A DNA stretch of 64,000 nucleotides, taken from positions 930,001 through 994,000 of the forward strand of contig NZ_SJPS01000001.1 in the NCBI RefSeq assembly GCF_007860015.1, given 5' to 3'. Below, in pieces: positions 40,777 to 51,108 of the stretch. Made by a program: the position numbers and the translations under genes. Numbering within the stretch: position 1 is the stretch's first letter; each line of letters begins with the position of its first letter. Origin of the DNA: Bythopirellula polymerisocia (GTDB taxonomy: Bacteria > Planctomycetota > Planctomycetia > Pirellulales > Lacipirellulaceae). The notes beneath the pieces are model-generated. The model made no database searches. It was not told where the DNA came from and was given only the letters and a program-made list of their open reading frames with translations.

Positions 40777-40909
40777 TGCGATTGCCTCAAAGTAAACCGC
40801 TTTTGCTAACTTGACAGACTCTTACAGGAATGACTTTATCAACCGCCGCCAGAAAAAAAGTTTCGCAACTCCCCTCGGAAAATGTAATGCGATTTAGTGT
40901 CCTCGACTC

Positions 40910-42328
40910 TCACACGAGCAACTCGCGCACTACCTGCCCGTGAACGTCTGTAAGCCGGAAATCTCGTCCCGCGTAACGGTAGGTCAGTCGCTCGTGGTCG
41001 AAGCCCAGGCAGTGGAGCATTGTGGCGTGCAGGTCGTGAACGTGCATCGGTTTCTCTTCCACCTTGAAACCAAACTCATCGGTCGAGCCATGCACGTAAC
41101 CACCGCGAATACCACCGCCGGCCATCCACACCGTAAACCCATGGTGGTTGTGATCGCGACCATTCATCTTTCCTGCATTGGCACCCTCTTTGGGAAGTTC
41201 CACTACCGGTGTCCGGCCAAACTCGCCCCCCCACAAAACGAGCGTTTCGTCCAATAGCCCGCGCTGTTTGAGATCTGCCAACAGGGCGCCAATCGCCTGA
41301 TCGCACTCACCCGCCAACTTGCGATGCAGAATCGCAATGTCATCATGATTGTCCCAAGGTTGGCCGTGACCGTGCCAGATCTGAACAAATCTCACGCCTC
41401 GCTCAACCAGGCGACGGGCAATCAACATTTGCCGACCTTGAACCCCCGGGCCATACATATCTCGAATGTGTTGTGACTCGCGGGTGACATCAAACGCATC
41501 CGTGGCTTCCATCTGCATGCGATACGCCAACTCGAATGAATTAATCTGCGCTTCCAGCTGCGAGTCGTGCTGCCGATGTGCAGCATGGCGCTCATTGAGT
41601 TCAAAGAGCAGATCGAGTTGCCGCCGTTGGTCCGACGGGGCGGTCCTTTTGTTTTCGATATTTTCTATCAGCCGATCAATCGTCACATGTTGTGTATCGA
41701 TGTGTGTCGCCTGATAAACACCTGGCAAGAATCCGGCTTGCCAGTTTTGCGATTCTTGAATTGGGTATCCCCCCGGGCAGAGTGACACGAATGCAGGCAA
41801 GTTCTGATTCGCGCTCCCCAGGCCATACGTCACCCAAGACCCAACGCTAGGCCGGATCAAGCGTCCGTCGCCACAATTCATCAGCATCAACGACGGCTCA
41901 TGATTAGGCACATCGGCATACATCGAACGCACCACCGAGATGTCGTCGATGCACTGGGAAACTTGCGGAAATAACTCGCTCACCTCGATGCCGCTTTGGC
42001 CATATCGGTTGAAACGAAAAGGCGAGGGCAACACGCCCCCTGTCGGCCGCTCTGTTCCGAGATTTTTGTACGGCAACGGCTTGCCAGCAAACTTATCGAG
42101 AATCGGCTTCGGGTCAAATGTGTCCAGATGCGAGGGCCCGCCATTCATAAACAAATGGATGACATGCTTAGCTTTCCCGGGGAAGTGCGGCGTTCGGGTC
42201 GCCAACTGATCCGCTGCCGCAAGAGCAGAATCACTCTGCAGCCCACTGAGCATCAACCCCCCCATGCCCATTCCGCACTTTGCGAAAAAGTCACGGCGAG
42301 ATACGACAGGCAGCGAACGCATTGTCAT
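40910..42328 (-). CDS. DUF1501 domain protein (Tat-exported)
   Basis: 472 residues from ATG at 42328 (GAGG 5 bases upstream). The twin-arginine signal SRRDFFAKCGMG is at residues 10-21. The sulfatase-like fold hallmark HLFMNGGPSHLDTFDPKP follows at the mature start, with later metal-site-like segments LWGGEFGRTP and GRDHNHHGF. These proteins belong to the alkaline phosphatase/sulfatase superfamily; biochemical role unknown. Only 7 bases separate it from the DUF1549/DUF1553 gene, the standard planctomycete pair. Confidence 0.93.
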   Translation of the reverse strand: MTMRSLPVVSRRDFFAKCGMGMGGLMLSGLQSDSALAAADQLATRTPHFPGKAKHVIHLFMNGGPSHLDTFDPKPILDKFAGKPLPYKNLGTERPTGGVLPSPFRFNRYGQSGIEVSELFPQVSQCIDDISVVRSMYADVPNHEPSLMLMNCGDGRLIRPSVGSWVTYGLGSANQNLPAFVSLCPGGYPIQESQNWQAGFLPGVYQATHIDTQHVTIDRLIENIENKRTAPSDQRRQLDLLFELNERHAAHRQHDSQLEAQINSFELAYRMQMEATDAFDVTRESQHIRDMYGPGVQGRQMLIARRLVERGVRFVQIWHGHGQPWDNHDDIAILHRKLAGECDQAIGALLADLKQRGLLDETLVLWGGEFGRTPVVELPKEGANAGKMNGRDHNHHGFTVWMAGGGIRGGYVHGSTDEFGFKVEEKPMHVHDLHATMLHCLGFDHERLTYRYAGRDFRLTDVHGQVVRELLV

Positions 42329-42335
42329 GACAACC

Positions 42336-44939
42336 TCAGTCGATAAACAGGAATTCGTTCGAAACCAACAACACTTGGGCCAATTGCATCCAGAGATCGA
42401 GCGGCTCAGGTCGCGGACCCCGAAAATCTTGCTGCGACGACCACTTTTGCCAGCCAGTAGAGGACTCCAATGCCAGCGACACTTTCCATTGAAATGAATC
42501 CCAGCCCGCGTTCCCGCGGCAACCCACCACAAAATCGATCGTCTCACCGCTCTCAACCACAGGCAACTCGACCTCGGTCAGTTGTGCACCCTGCTCGACA
42601 ATCCAACTGGCAATTACTCCCTGCCGAGAAGAAACGATCGAAGCCTCGATGCCATCTCCATTTTCACTCGGGCGCGCCAGCTCGCCTGTGATCACCATCT
42701 TACCCGCCTCAGGCGCAGTCCACCGCCGAATCGAACAGCAATCCGTTCTATTGCCAGGGTGCCCCCCCTCCGGTGTCACCGACAGGTGCCCGAACCCCTT
42801 CTCGGGATACTCGATTTGCGCCTGCCAGCGATTCTCGACGAAGTAATTGAGCGGCTCGATTTTCACCGTTGCTCGCTCATTGGAAAAGCTAATTTGCCCG
42901 TAGCCAAAACTCCATTCGTCCTTCGGCAACGGATTGGGGCTGCCCCGCTTGAGGAATTCGCGCGCCTGCTCCAATTCCTTGGCACTAGGTTCCCGAGCAA
43001 ATACCCGGCGATAAAGCTCCGCTACTCGATCATCTGATCCTTCTGTAGCGAGCAGCGCCACCAAATCCCGTGCGACCACTTGAATCATAGGGTTGTTTAG
43101 TAAAAACAGTGCCTGCTGCGGCACCAGCGTATGCGGTCGCTCCGGAGAATGCGCATCGGGGCTGGCAAAGTCGAATGATCGAAAAACCCCAGGAAGATTC
43201 TGCCGATCAATATGGGCATAAAGGGTCCGACGCGTCCCTCCTTCTTCGGTATCGATCCGCTCCGATTCACCACCAATCCGCTTGTCCAGTCGACCCGACA
43301 CGGCGAGCAACCCATCGCGAAGTGCTTCGAAGTCACGTCTGCGCCGATTCATCCGACCCCACAAGAGATTCTCCGGGTCGGCTACGAGAAGTTCTGGTGT
43401 GGCCTGCGATGACTGGCGATAGGTACTCGAAGTCACCAACTCACGTACCAGCCACTTGAGCGACCAGCCGCTCTCCACAAAATCCACGGCTAACAAATCC
43501 AGCACTGCTTGCTGCCGAGGTGCTTCGCTGCGGAGTCCAAAATCGCTCGGCGTGCGGACAAGCTGTTCACCAAACAGATGCCCCCACACCCGATTCACGA
43601 ACACCCGTGCAGTCAGCGGATTCTCTGGACTGACGATCGCTCGCGCGAGTTCTAATCGCCCACTGCCAGCTTTCACAGTTTGCGCTGAAACCGTGAAAAA
43701 CTTGGGAAATCCCCGCGGTACGGGTTTGCTACGATTCTGCGCGTTCCCGCGGATGAACACACCCACGTTTTGCGGCGCCGCTTTGTCCGCAAGTCGTAAG
43801 GGCAGATCTTCGTCTTGGACTTCCTCCGAGCTCTCAAACATGCCGTACAAGGCATAGTAATCCTCGTCGGTGATCGGATCGAACTTGTGGTCGTGGCACC
43901 TTGCACAGGCGACCGTCATTCCCATCATCCCCCGGAACACCACATCGATCCTGTCCGCGACGATGTCATGCGGGTTGTTGATAAACCTTCTCCCAAGGGT
44001 AACGAATCCCTGCGCCGCCAGGTGATGTCGGTCTTCATCCCCTTGGATCATCGAATCGGCCGCGATCTGATACATCAGAAACTTATCAATTGGCATGTTG
44101 TCGTTGAACGCACCAACCACCCAGTCACGATACTTATAGGCGTGAGGAAATATTCGATCTTCCTTGAATACGTACCCCTTCGTGTCGGCAAACCGCGCCA
44201 CGTCCAACCAATGCCGCGCCCAGCGCTCGCCAAACTGCGGCGACTCGAGCAGCTTGTCGACCAACTTGCGATCTGCCTCCTGCGATTTGTCTTCCTCAAA
44301 CGCCTGCACCTCTTCCCAACTCGGCGGCAAACCTACCAGATCAAAATACAACCGGCGAATAAACTCCCCCCGCGTGGCTTGCGGCGCAGGCGATAATCCA
44401 GCCGAGTTCAACTCTGCCAGGATGAGCTTGTCGATCGCATTGGTCGCCCACTTATCTGCATCACTCTCAGTCACATCAGGTCGAACCGGCGGCTTAAACG
44501 CCCAATGCGACGCCGCGCGTGAAGAAATCGTCTCCAGCGAAGCCGCACTCCCCTCCCGCGGATCAGGTGCGCCCAACTCAATCCACCGCCTAAAGTCGGC
44601 TATCACCTCCTCAGGCAACTTCCCCCCAGGCGGCATCTGCAATTCAGGATCGTCATATTGCAATGCGCGCAGCAAACGACTCCCCGCAGGATCACTCGGC
44701 ACAATCACCGCCCCCGATCGTCCCCCGCGCAGAACCGCCGCGCGATTATCCAGCGTGAGCTCTCCCTCGATCTCGTCAGCCTCCACCGAGTGGCACTCGT
44801 AACACGACTCGACAAGCACTGGCCGAATCCGAGTCTCAAACAACTCAATGCCGTCGGAAGACTCCTCGCCGTTTGCCCAGAGCCGCGTGAATAGCGCTAG
44901 AGAAAGAACAAACAGAATTCGTGCATTCACCCGAAACAT
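42336..44939 (-). CDS. Planctomycete cytochrome C / DUF1549 / DUF1553 protein
   Basis: 867 residues with a signal peptide, a PSCyt1-type heme motif CYECH (Cys46, Cys49, His50), a DUF1549 region containing RLYFDLVGLPPS and a second CARCH near the conserved DHKFDPI, and a DUF1553 region with NRVWGHLFG and ELVTSSTYRQS. A C-terminal beta-sandwich-like segment of about 150 residues follows. Likely a periplasmic redox or substrate-binding protein paired with the downstream DUF1501 protein. In planctomycetes these pairs are abundant and often linked to polysaccharide use, though this is not proven. Confidence 0.93.
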   Translation of the reverse strand: MFRVNARILFVLSLALFTRLWANGEESSDGIELFETRIRPVLVESCYECHSVEADEIEGELTLDNRAAVLRGGRSGAVIVPSDPAGSRLLRALQYDDPELQMPPGGKLPEEVIADFRRWIELGAPDPREGSAASLETISSRAASHWAFKPPVRPDVTESDADKWATNAIDKLILAELNSAGLSPAPQATRGEFIRRLYFDLVGLPPSWEEVQAFEEDKSQEADRKLVDKLLESPQFGERWARHWLDVARFADTKGYVFKEDRIFPHAYKYRDWVVGAFNDNMPIDKFLMYQIAADSMIQGDEDRHHLAAQGFVTLGRRFINNPHDIVADRIDVVFRGMMGMTVACARCHDHKFDPITDEDYYALYGMFESSEEVQDEDLPLRLADKAAPQNVGVFIRGNAQNRSKPVPRGFPKFFTVSAQTVKAGSGRLELARAIVSPENPLTARVFVNRVWGHLFGEQLVRTPSDFGLRSEAPRQQAVLDLLAVDFVESGWSLKWLVRELVTSSTYRQSSQATPELLVADPENLLWGRMNRRRRDFEALRDGLLAVSGRLDKRIGGESERIDTEEGGTRRTLYAHIDRQNLPGVFRSFDFASPDAHSPERPHTLVPQQALFLLNNPMIQVVARDLVALLATEGSDDRVAELYRRVFAREPSAKELEQAREFLKRGSPNPLPKDEWSFGYGQISFSNERATVKIEPLNYFVENRWQAQIEYPEKGFGHLSVTPEGGHPGNRTDCCSIRRWTAPEAGKMVITGELARPSENGDGIEASIVSSRQGVIASWIVEQGAQLTEVELPVVESGETIDFVVGCRGNAGWDSFQWKVSLALESSTGWQKWSSQQDFRGPRPEPLDLWMQLAQVLLVSNEFLFID

Positions 44940-45267
44940 TCAAAGTTCGCCCACGAGGAAGATAGAACCTGCGTCGCTCCAATTCTAAACCAATCCCCAC
45001 ACTCCTGCAAACTTGCTCTTACTGGCTTCGGCAGCGGGGGTAGCCGTACTGCAACTCGAAACACGTTCATCGCCTTCTTTGTCAATGGTCTGAGATGCTC
45101 TCTCTTATTGCGAAGATCGGCTGGGATTCTTTGACCATTCACCAAACCGAACTAATCAGTAACCGCCATGCTCAACTCCTCAACCGTGTGGACGATCACG
45201 AAGATATTCAAGACGTGATTCTGAAGAGCAGTGATCTTGCCAGTTGTGAACTGTCACATGACTAGGG
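44940..45267. other. Intergenic
   Basis: About 330 bases. A 56-codon + strand frame from ATG at 45093 (MLSLIAKIGWDSLTIHQ...) ends at a TAG near 45263; it has no recognised family or clear ribosome-binding site and may be a remnant. Nothing else seen. Confidence 0.3.
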
Positions 45268-45720
45268 CTAGACGTCGGCTGTAAATCCCTCCTTCTCTTC
45301 CTCTTCAATTTCGTCAAAAACTTTCTCAATGAACTCCAGGTCTTCGTCCGACATCGTGAGACTTTGCCTATACTGTAGAGCCTCAGGGTCTACAACATAT
45401 TCGAAATCTCCGTGATGTTCCTTCACTACTTCCACGATAGATGCGACATCTGTCCGAAAAAACTCTTTCCTTGGATTCGTTTTGTTGACCTGTTGTTTAA
45501 CAAAACTATGATGTAAGGCATTTTCCAATGAAGGTGCGTTGTTGCAAGATATCATCATGTGAATGTCATAGGGAAATGGCACAGAAGCATCGCCAAGTTC
45601 CTTAACGCGATCCTGGGGTGTCAGTCTTCGAGTCATTCCAATTTTAAAGACACCTTCGCCAAACGAACCAATATTCGAGATTACATAGACATATCCGGAC
45701 TTAAGACAATGTCCATACTT
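45268..45720 (-). pseudogene. GIY-YIG (T5orf172/MUG113-type) fragment
   Basis: The frame is open from after a TGA at 45721-45723. It encodes SGYVYVISNIGSFGEGVFK, then IGMTRRL, ELGDASVPFPYDIHMM, SLENALHHSF and NPRKEFFR, which are the conserved blocks of the GIY-YIG-like MUG113/T5orf172 family. Full-length relatives have a long N-terminal coiled-coil or DUF4041 region that is absent, and no start codon precedes the GYVYV motif. The first ATG lies inside the GIY-YIG domain. Probably a decayed phage- or defence-associated gene, truncated at its 5' end. Confidence 0.7.
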
Positions 45721-45911
45721 TCAATACTGGGAACCTCTTTTTTATCTTGATACCTGCTCATGAATTGCAGCATGCCATCGACGTGATCCCAAGCTCGGAT
45801 AGCAGTGGCGACGGCATCTTGGTAGTTGCCAAGTTTCGCTTCCTTGCGTGCCTGTTTCACCAGCGCAACATGCTTGCTGTAGTCGGCTTCTAGTTCAGCT
45901 TTTTTTGCCAT
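45681..45911 (-). CDS. Truncated hypothetical protein upstream of the GIY-YIG fragment
   Basis: 76 residues from ATG at 45911, with helix-rich content (ADYSKHVALVKQARKEAKLG, then NYQDAVATAIRAWDHVDGM). It overlaps the GIY-YIG frame in another phase and ends abruptly at the junction, in SMDIVLSPDMSM. It looks like the N-terminal part of a longer protein fused to the fragment by a deletion. Function unknown. Confidence 0.4.
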   Translation of the reverse strand: MAKKAELEADYSKHVALVKQARKEAKLGNYQDAVATAIRAWDHVDGMLQFMSRYQDKKEVPSIESMDIVLSPDMSM

Positions 45912-45965
45912 CTCACAACTGCAATAGAACGTTTTGAAAAAGCTTCGATATCTTGCATCTTGCAA

Positions 45966-46473
45966 AAACCCCAGTATAGATAGGAAAAGTGAGCCATGCC
46001 ATAAGAGAAGGAGTTTAGGGAGTAAAGTTTAAAGGGCATGAATTCAATGCTGTACGGTCGATTCCAACATTTGCACCCTGAAGAATTTCGTCAGAAAGTG
46101 TGCTCAAGATAAGACGAGAACTTCTGAATTCGTTACCTTCTACGGAATCAGTAATGATGCCCAGAGAAAATTCGTTGGATGCTGTACTCCTGACGTTTCA
46201 TGTGAGTCGTGCTGCCCTTATTTGAGCCAAGTAGAAAGGGCAGTTAGGCTCGTGTCCTAGTAGTGTGCCGGTTTGGCACTTTCGGGGTACAGGCTTCCAG
46301 CCTGTAATGGCAGCTCCACGATTTTTGTTCAAACTGACCCATATCTCGCATACTTCCGGCCCTTGAACCTTCCCCCCACTTCGGGCTACGATAGAGCGAT
46401 TTTACACAGGTTTTTGAATCCATGCCGTGCGATGAATTGCATCGCGGCTAAAGCTTTCAACCACGATAGAGCC
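45966..46473. other. Intergenic upstream of carB
   Basis: About 500 bases with no supported gene. It carries the REP-like copy C at 46264-46320. A frame open through the end of this region is in phase with carB, but its residues are not conserved. Confidence 0.5.
46264..46320. repeat. REP-like dispersed element, copy C
   Basis: A GTGCC/GGCAC hairpin is followed by the short palindrome AGGCT-TCC-AGCCT and then GTAATGGCAGCTCCACG. CTTCCAGCCTGTAATG is shared exactly with the copy near 63886. Confidence 0.55.
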
Positions 46474-49400
46474 GTGCCACGAAGAGACGATATCCACCGT
46501 ATTTTGATTATTGGTTCAGGGCCGATTGTGATTGGTCAGGCTTGCGAGTTTGACTATTCAGGGACTCAGGCCTGCAAGGCCCTTCGTGAGGAAGGGTATG
46601 AGGTGATCCTGGTCAACTCAAACCCTGCCACGATCATGACCGATCCTTCCACGGCCGACCGCACTTACATTGAACCGCTCACCTGGGAGATGGTCGCTAA
46701 GGTGATCGAGGCCGAGCGGCCCGATGCGCTGTTGCCAACACTCGGTGGACAGACAGCGCTCAACTTGGCAATAGCACTCGAGAAGCATGGCGTGCTGGAA
46801 AAGCACGGAGTCGAAATGATCGGCGCCAATGCTGACGTAATCGACAAGGCTGAAAGTCGTGAACGGTTTAAGCAGGCGATGGCCAAGATCGGTCTGGAGG
46901 TATGTCGCGGCAAGACGATTCAAAACATTGACGATGCCCGCGAGTGGGTGAAGGACATCGGCCTGCCGGCTGTCGTTCGGCCCAGCTTCACGATGGGAGG
47001 GAGCGGGTCAGCCATCGCGTACAATCGACAGGAATATGACGAACTCGTTCGCCGCGGACTCGATCAATCTCCCACCAATGAAGTGCTGATAGAACAGTCG
47101 ATCATCGGTTGGAAGGAATTCGAGATGGAGGTAATGCGAGACGTAGATGACAACGTCGTGATCATCTGTGCGATCGAAAACTTTGATCCGATGGGGGTTC
47201 ATACGGGGGATTCGATCACAGTAGCACCCGCGCAAACTCTTTCGGATAAGGAATACCAGCGGATGCGGGACGCCAGTTTGGCCGTAATCCGTGAGATCGG
47301 TGTTGAGACGGGGGGTTCGAACATCCAGTTTGCCATTCATCCTCAGACCGGGCAGATGATCGTCATCGAGATGAATCCTCGGGTGAGCCGATCCAGTGCT
47401 TTGGCATCCAAGGCAACTGGTTTTCCGATCGCAAAGATTGCCGCGAAACTGGCTGTTGGATATCTGCTTCATGAACTGCCAAACGACATCACCCGCAAGA
47501 CGACCGCCTGCTTTGAACCAACGATCGACTATGTGGTAACGAAGATTCCACGATTTGCCTTCGAAAAATTCCCCGAGGCAGACGACACACTCACCACGCA
47601 GATGAAGAGCGTGGGCGAGACGATGGCCATCGGCAGCACATTTAAGGAATCGTTCCAGAAAGCACTGCGTGGGCTGGAAGTTGGCAGTTTCGGTTTCGGA
47701 TGTGATGGCACGGACCTGTGGGGCACCGACCGGCAGCCAACCGAGGAAGAGATCAAAGAAAAACTATCCCGTCCTGGTCCGCAGCGGGTGTGGTATCTTC
47801 GCTACGCGCTAAAGAGTGGCATGACCCCTGCGCGGATCTACGAACTGACAAATATCGATCCCTGGTTTCTCGATAACCTGGCTGAAATCGTTGAGACCGA
47901 AGAGCGAATCCGCAGCGTCGGAGGCTGGGACGATCTCTCGCCGGACCTACTGCGAACCGCCAAGCGGCAAGGATTTTCGGATCGGCAATTGGCAATCATG
48001 CTCAGCAGTACCCAGATCGAGGTCAGGCAGCGCAGGATTGATTTGGGGATCGTCGCCACTTTCAAGTCAGTCGATACGTGCGCCGCCGAGTTTGAGGCCT
48101 ACACTCCTTATTACTATTCGACGTATGAGACAGAAGACGAGATTCCCTCCAAGCAGATAAGAGCTGAGAGTCGAGAATCGAGGGCCAGAATTTTGGATCC
48201 ATTGCCTGGCTCTCCGCTATCGAAACCCGAATCTCGTCCATTGACGGTCATGATCCTCGGTGGCGGTCCGAACCGCATAGGCCAGGGGATCGAGTTTGAC
48301 TATTGCTGCTGCCATGCCAGCTTTGCTATGCGTGAATTGGGCATCGAATCGGTGATGGTCAACTCGAACCCGGAAACTGTCAGCACAGACTATGATACGA
48401 GCGATCTGCTGTTCTTTGAACCGCTCACCGTTGAGGATGTGCTCAACATCTGTGATCGCGTCGAGCCGGATGGGGTCATTGTGCAATTCGGTGGGCAGAC
48501 GCCTTTGAATCTGGCCCGTGCTTTGAAGTCCGCTGGAGTGCCGATCATTGGCACTAGCGTCGAGGCGATCGAGGCTGCAGAGGATCGTGAAAAGTTCCAG
48601 CAACTCTTGGAACGGCTCGATCTCAAGCAACCTGCCAACGGGATCGCTCGTACGATGGATCAGGCCCGCCGAGTCGCGACAAAGATTGGCTATCCACTGT
48701 TGGTACGCCCAAGTTTCGTGCTTGGCGGCCGGGCGATGGAAATCTGCTACGACCAGCAGCAACTCGAAAAGTTCACTGCCGAGGCGTTCGTTGTTGCCCA
48801 GGGCCAGCCAGTTTTGTTGGACCGATTTTTGGAAGGGGCGACTGAAGTGGATGTCGACGCGATCTGCGATGGTCGCGACGTGATTGTCCCCGGGATCATG
48901 GAACACATCGAAGAGGCAGGCATCCATTCCGGCGACTCGGCTTGCGCGATTCCGCCGTACAGTTTGCCAGGACCTGTGGTGAAAGAAATCCGCGAAGCAA
49001 CCGCTGCTCTTGCCCGTGAGCTAAAGGTCGTCGGCTTGATGAACGTGCAGTTCGCAGTGAGGTGGGAGGAAAGTGACGAGTTGCTAGGCGCGAGTATCGA
49101 GGCGAGGGAATCCGAGATTAACTCGAATCTCGAATCTCGAATCTCGCGCCCCGTTCTTTACGTGATCGAAGTCAATCCCCGCGCGAGTCGCACGGTGCCT
49201 TTTGTCGCTAAGGCGACGGGAATGCCAGTTGCCAAGATTGCCGCCAAAGTAATGGCAGGCGTCTCGCTGGCTGAGCAAGGGATCACCGAAGACCCTGTGC
49301 CCAGCCATGTCTCGGTGAAAGAGAGTGTGTTGCCATTTATCAAGTTCGCCGGCGTAGACATTGTGCTCGGCCCCGAAATGCGCTCCACCGGCGAGGTAAT

Positions 49401-49878
49401 GGGAATTAGCCCGCGGTTCAGCATGGCGTTTGCCAAGAGCCAGCTCGCGGCCGGTACGGTGCTTCCTATTGAAGGGAATGTATTTGTGAGTGTCGCCGAT
49501 CGCGGAAAACCCCAGGCGATCGATCTCGCTCGCCGACTACATGAGATGGGGTATTCGCTGCTGGCAACTGAAGGAACTGCCCGGGTGCTGAGCGACGCAG
49601 GTATTCCCTCGCAACCGGTTAAAAAAATACGCGAAGGGCATCCCAACTTACTTGATTATCTGGCCAACGATGACGTAGCCCTTGTGATGAACACCCCTCG
49701 TGGTAAAGGCGCCCGCACCGACGAGGGCAAAATTCGCGCCGCCGCGGTCCAGGCTGGCGTCCCCTGTCTCACCACTATTGAAGCCGCCACAGCCGCAATC
49801 GCCGCACTCGAAGCACTACGCGAAGAAGAAATGCAAGTCGAGGCGCTGCAGGATCGATTCGAGACTGTGAGTCGGTAG
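46474..49878 (+). CDS. carB: Carbamoyl-phosphate synthase large subunit
   Basis: Makes carbamoyl phosphate for pyrimidine and arginine synthesis from bicarbonate, ATP and ammonia passed from CarA. GTG at 46474 ([20 protein letters not shown]) is chosen because the family starts here; upstream in-frame residues are unconserved. Both synthetase halves are present: [18 protein letters not shown] in the first and [18 protein letters not shown] in the second, followed by an MGS-like C-terminal allosteric domain. Length is 1134 residues against about 1075 typical. The excess is two insertions, near residues 565-590 at the half junction and 868-895 inside the second ATP-grasp domain. Both are rich in ESR-type repeats. 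Confidence 0.95.
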   Translation: MPRRDDIHRILIIGSGPIVIGQACEFDYSGTQACKALREEGYEVILVNSNPATIMTDPSTADRTYIEPLTWEMVAKVIEAERPDALLPTLGGQTALNLAIALEKHGVLEKHGVEMIGANADVIDKAESRERFKQAMAKIGLEVCRGKTIQNIDDAREWVKDIGLPAVVRPSFTMGGSGSAIAYNRQEYDELVRRGLDQSPTNEVLIEQSIIGWKEFEMEVMRDVDDNVVIICAIENFDPMGVHTGDSITVAPAQTLSDKEYQRMRDASLAVIREIGVETGGSNIQFAIHPQTGQMIVIEMNPRVSRSSALASKATGFPIAKIAAKLAVGYLLHELPNDITRKTTACFEPTIDYVVTKIPRFAFEKFPEADDTLTTQMKSVGETMAIGSTFKESFQKALRGLEVGSFGFGCDGTDLWGTDRQPTEEEIKEKLSRPGPQRVWYLRYALKSGMTPARIYELTNIDPWFLDNLAEIVETEERIRSVGGWDDLSPDLLRTAKRQGFSDRQLAIMLSSTQIEVRQRRIDLGIVATFKSVDTCAAEFEAYTPYYYSTYETEDEIPSKQIRAESRESRARILDPLPGSPLSKPESRPLTVMILGGGPNRIGQGIEFDYCCCHASFAMRELGIESVMVNSNPETVSTDYDTSDLLFFEPLTVEDVLNICDRVEPDGVIVQFGGQTPLNLARALKSAGVPIIGTSVEAIEAAEDREKFQQLLERLDLKQPANGIARTMDQARRVATKIGYPLLVRPSFVLGGRAMEICYDQQQLEKFTAEAFVVAQGQPVLLDRFLEGATEVDVDAICDGRDVIVPGIMEHIEEAGIHSGDSACAIPPYSLPGPVVKEIREATAALARELKVVGLMNVQFAVRWEESDELLGASIEARESEINSNLESRISRPVLYVIEVNPRASRTVPFVAKATGMPVAKIAAKVMAGVSLAEQGITEDPVPSHVSVKESVLPFIKFAGVDIVLGPEMRSTGEVMGISPRFSMAFAKSQLAAGTVLPIEGNVFVSVADRGKPQAIDLARRLHEMGYSLLATEGTARVLSDAGIPSQPVKKIREGHPNLLDYLANDDVALVMNTPRGKGARTDEGKIRAAAVQAGVPCLTTIEAATAAIAALEALREEEMQVEALQDRFETVSR
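48160..48237 (+). repeat. In-frame insertion 1 in carB
   Basis: Between the conserved TYETEDE and the LGGGPNRIG block, about 25 extra codons appear. They contain GAGAGTCGAGAATCGAGGG at one end and CCCGAATCTCGTCC at the other, roughly complementary, so a hairpin flanks the insert. Confidence 0.6.
49066..49156 (+). repeat. In-frame insertion 2 in carB, CGAATCT heptads
   Basis: Between VQFAV and [12 protein letters not shown], where carB normally has only a few residues, about 30 codons are inserted. CGAATCT occurs three times in tandem, preceded by a partly complementary CCGAGATTAA arm. It encodes [15 protein letters not shown] without disturbing the frame. Confidence 0.7.
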
Positions 49879-50160
49879 TAGGTTCGATAAAGTCATTTTC
49901 CGCGAAGTTACTGTAGCTCATGTTACTTGCCAGGGCCAACCACTTTTCCACAGTAGGAATGTTGCGGCGCGAGGGGAGAAGAAACGGTGGCTAGCACCAT
50001 TCCGCTCATGAGGGAGAAGGCGCTAGACTCTGGTTGTTAGGCGCGAGTCAGTGGAGAAGGGACTGGGATCTGGCTGATCTCCAATTCCTGGCGGCAGTTG
50101 TCAATGAAAACCAGGATACTGAAATTCGCGAGCTAGTGAGTGGAGAACAACTCGCTGGGA

Positions 50161-50799
50161 TTATTGCGTTAGTACTTCGGATAGTCCTGGCGTCGCGGCG
50201 GCGACTTCCCTCAAGCGGGTTATCGCGCGGACGTACCGAATACTGGCAGCTTTGGGTTCGATTCCCAGAACTTCTGCAACTTCGTTGTTGGTCAGTTCTT
50301 CGAAGTGTCGTAACTCGAGTACTTCTTGATCGCTTGGTTTCAAGGACTCGATGGCTGCATGGAGCATGCTATTTCTTTCCGAGCGGAGGACCGCGTGGCT
50401 CGGGGAGGTTCTTCTTTGGCGTGCTGAGGCCAAGTGAAAACTTGCGAGAGAAACAGCGTAGTCTTGTTTCACTGTTTCACGTCTTGCATCTCGTTGTTGA
50501 GCTCCCACATGTCGGCGATGAACGTCGATTAGCGTTTGTCCTACGATCATTCGCAGCCAGACGAATGGGGAGAAATGTCTTTGCTCGGAATAATGAACAA
50601 GCCGCAGGGAAGCAGCGATGTAGGCTTCCTGGAGAATATCATCAGGATCAACTCGGCCAGCCATGCAGGGATCGAGCCGCAAATGGACGATTCTCCAGAG
50701 TCGCTGACGATGCAAGGCAAGTAGTTTCGCCAAGGCTTCGCGATCTCCGTTCAGTAATTGCTCGCTGAAATCGCGCAGATTGTCTACGTCGGGAGTCAT
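50161..50799 (-). CDS. ECF-like sigma-70 factor (planctomycete type)
   Basis: 212 residues from ATG at 50799. Region 2 includes DPDDILQEAYIAASLRL and FVWLRMIVGQTLIDVHRRH, and region 4 is a helix-turn-helix with LKPSDQEVLELRHFEEL and NNEVAEVLGIEPKAASIRY. This matches the short sigma factors common in planctomycetes. There is no adjacent anti-sigma gene. It is divergent from the heme peroxidase gene, so it may control that locus; this is inference from position only. Start choice is uncertain because the ribosome-binding site is weak. Confidence 0.9.
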   Translation of the reverse strand: MTPDVDNLRDFSEQLLNGDREALAKLLALHRQRLWRIVHLRLDPCMAGRVDPDDILQEAYIAASLRLVHYSEQRHFSPFVWLRMIVGQTLIDVHRRHVGAQQRDARRETVKQDYAVSLASFHLASARQRRTSPSHAVLRSERNSMLHAAIESLKPSDQEVLELRHFEELTNNEVAEVLGIEPKAASIRYVRAITRLREVAAATPGLSEVLTQ

Positions 50800-51108
50800 G
50801 CTGCTGCTAACTGGTATAAGTGTTTTGCGAGGCCAGCAATTCTTCCCGGGCCGCAACTATTTGAGATTATAGCCGGACCAATCGCCGTCGGCGAATTGGG
50901 AAAAAATATTTGCCGGTGACCTGTAGATTGTTCCGCAGGCAATCCGTTTAAGAACATGAACGACGAATCTATTCCGGGGCAGGAAGGAGGGTTCATGATT
51001 ATTTAACACTGTTGAAGTGTGCTGTGGCTGACGTACGGGAGAGGCACCGTGCGATTGGCTTGGATTACTAGCTTTTCTTTTCAACACCGGAACTAGAGGA
51101 GAGTAGCG
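50800..51108. other. Divergent intergenic region, sigma factor / peroxidase
   Basis: About 310 bases that should hold promoters for both divergent genes. The peroxidase ribosome-binding site (AGAGGAGAG before ATG) is clear; no canonical -35/-10 pair was picked with confidence. Confidence 0.45.
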
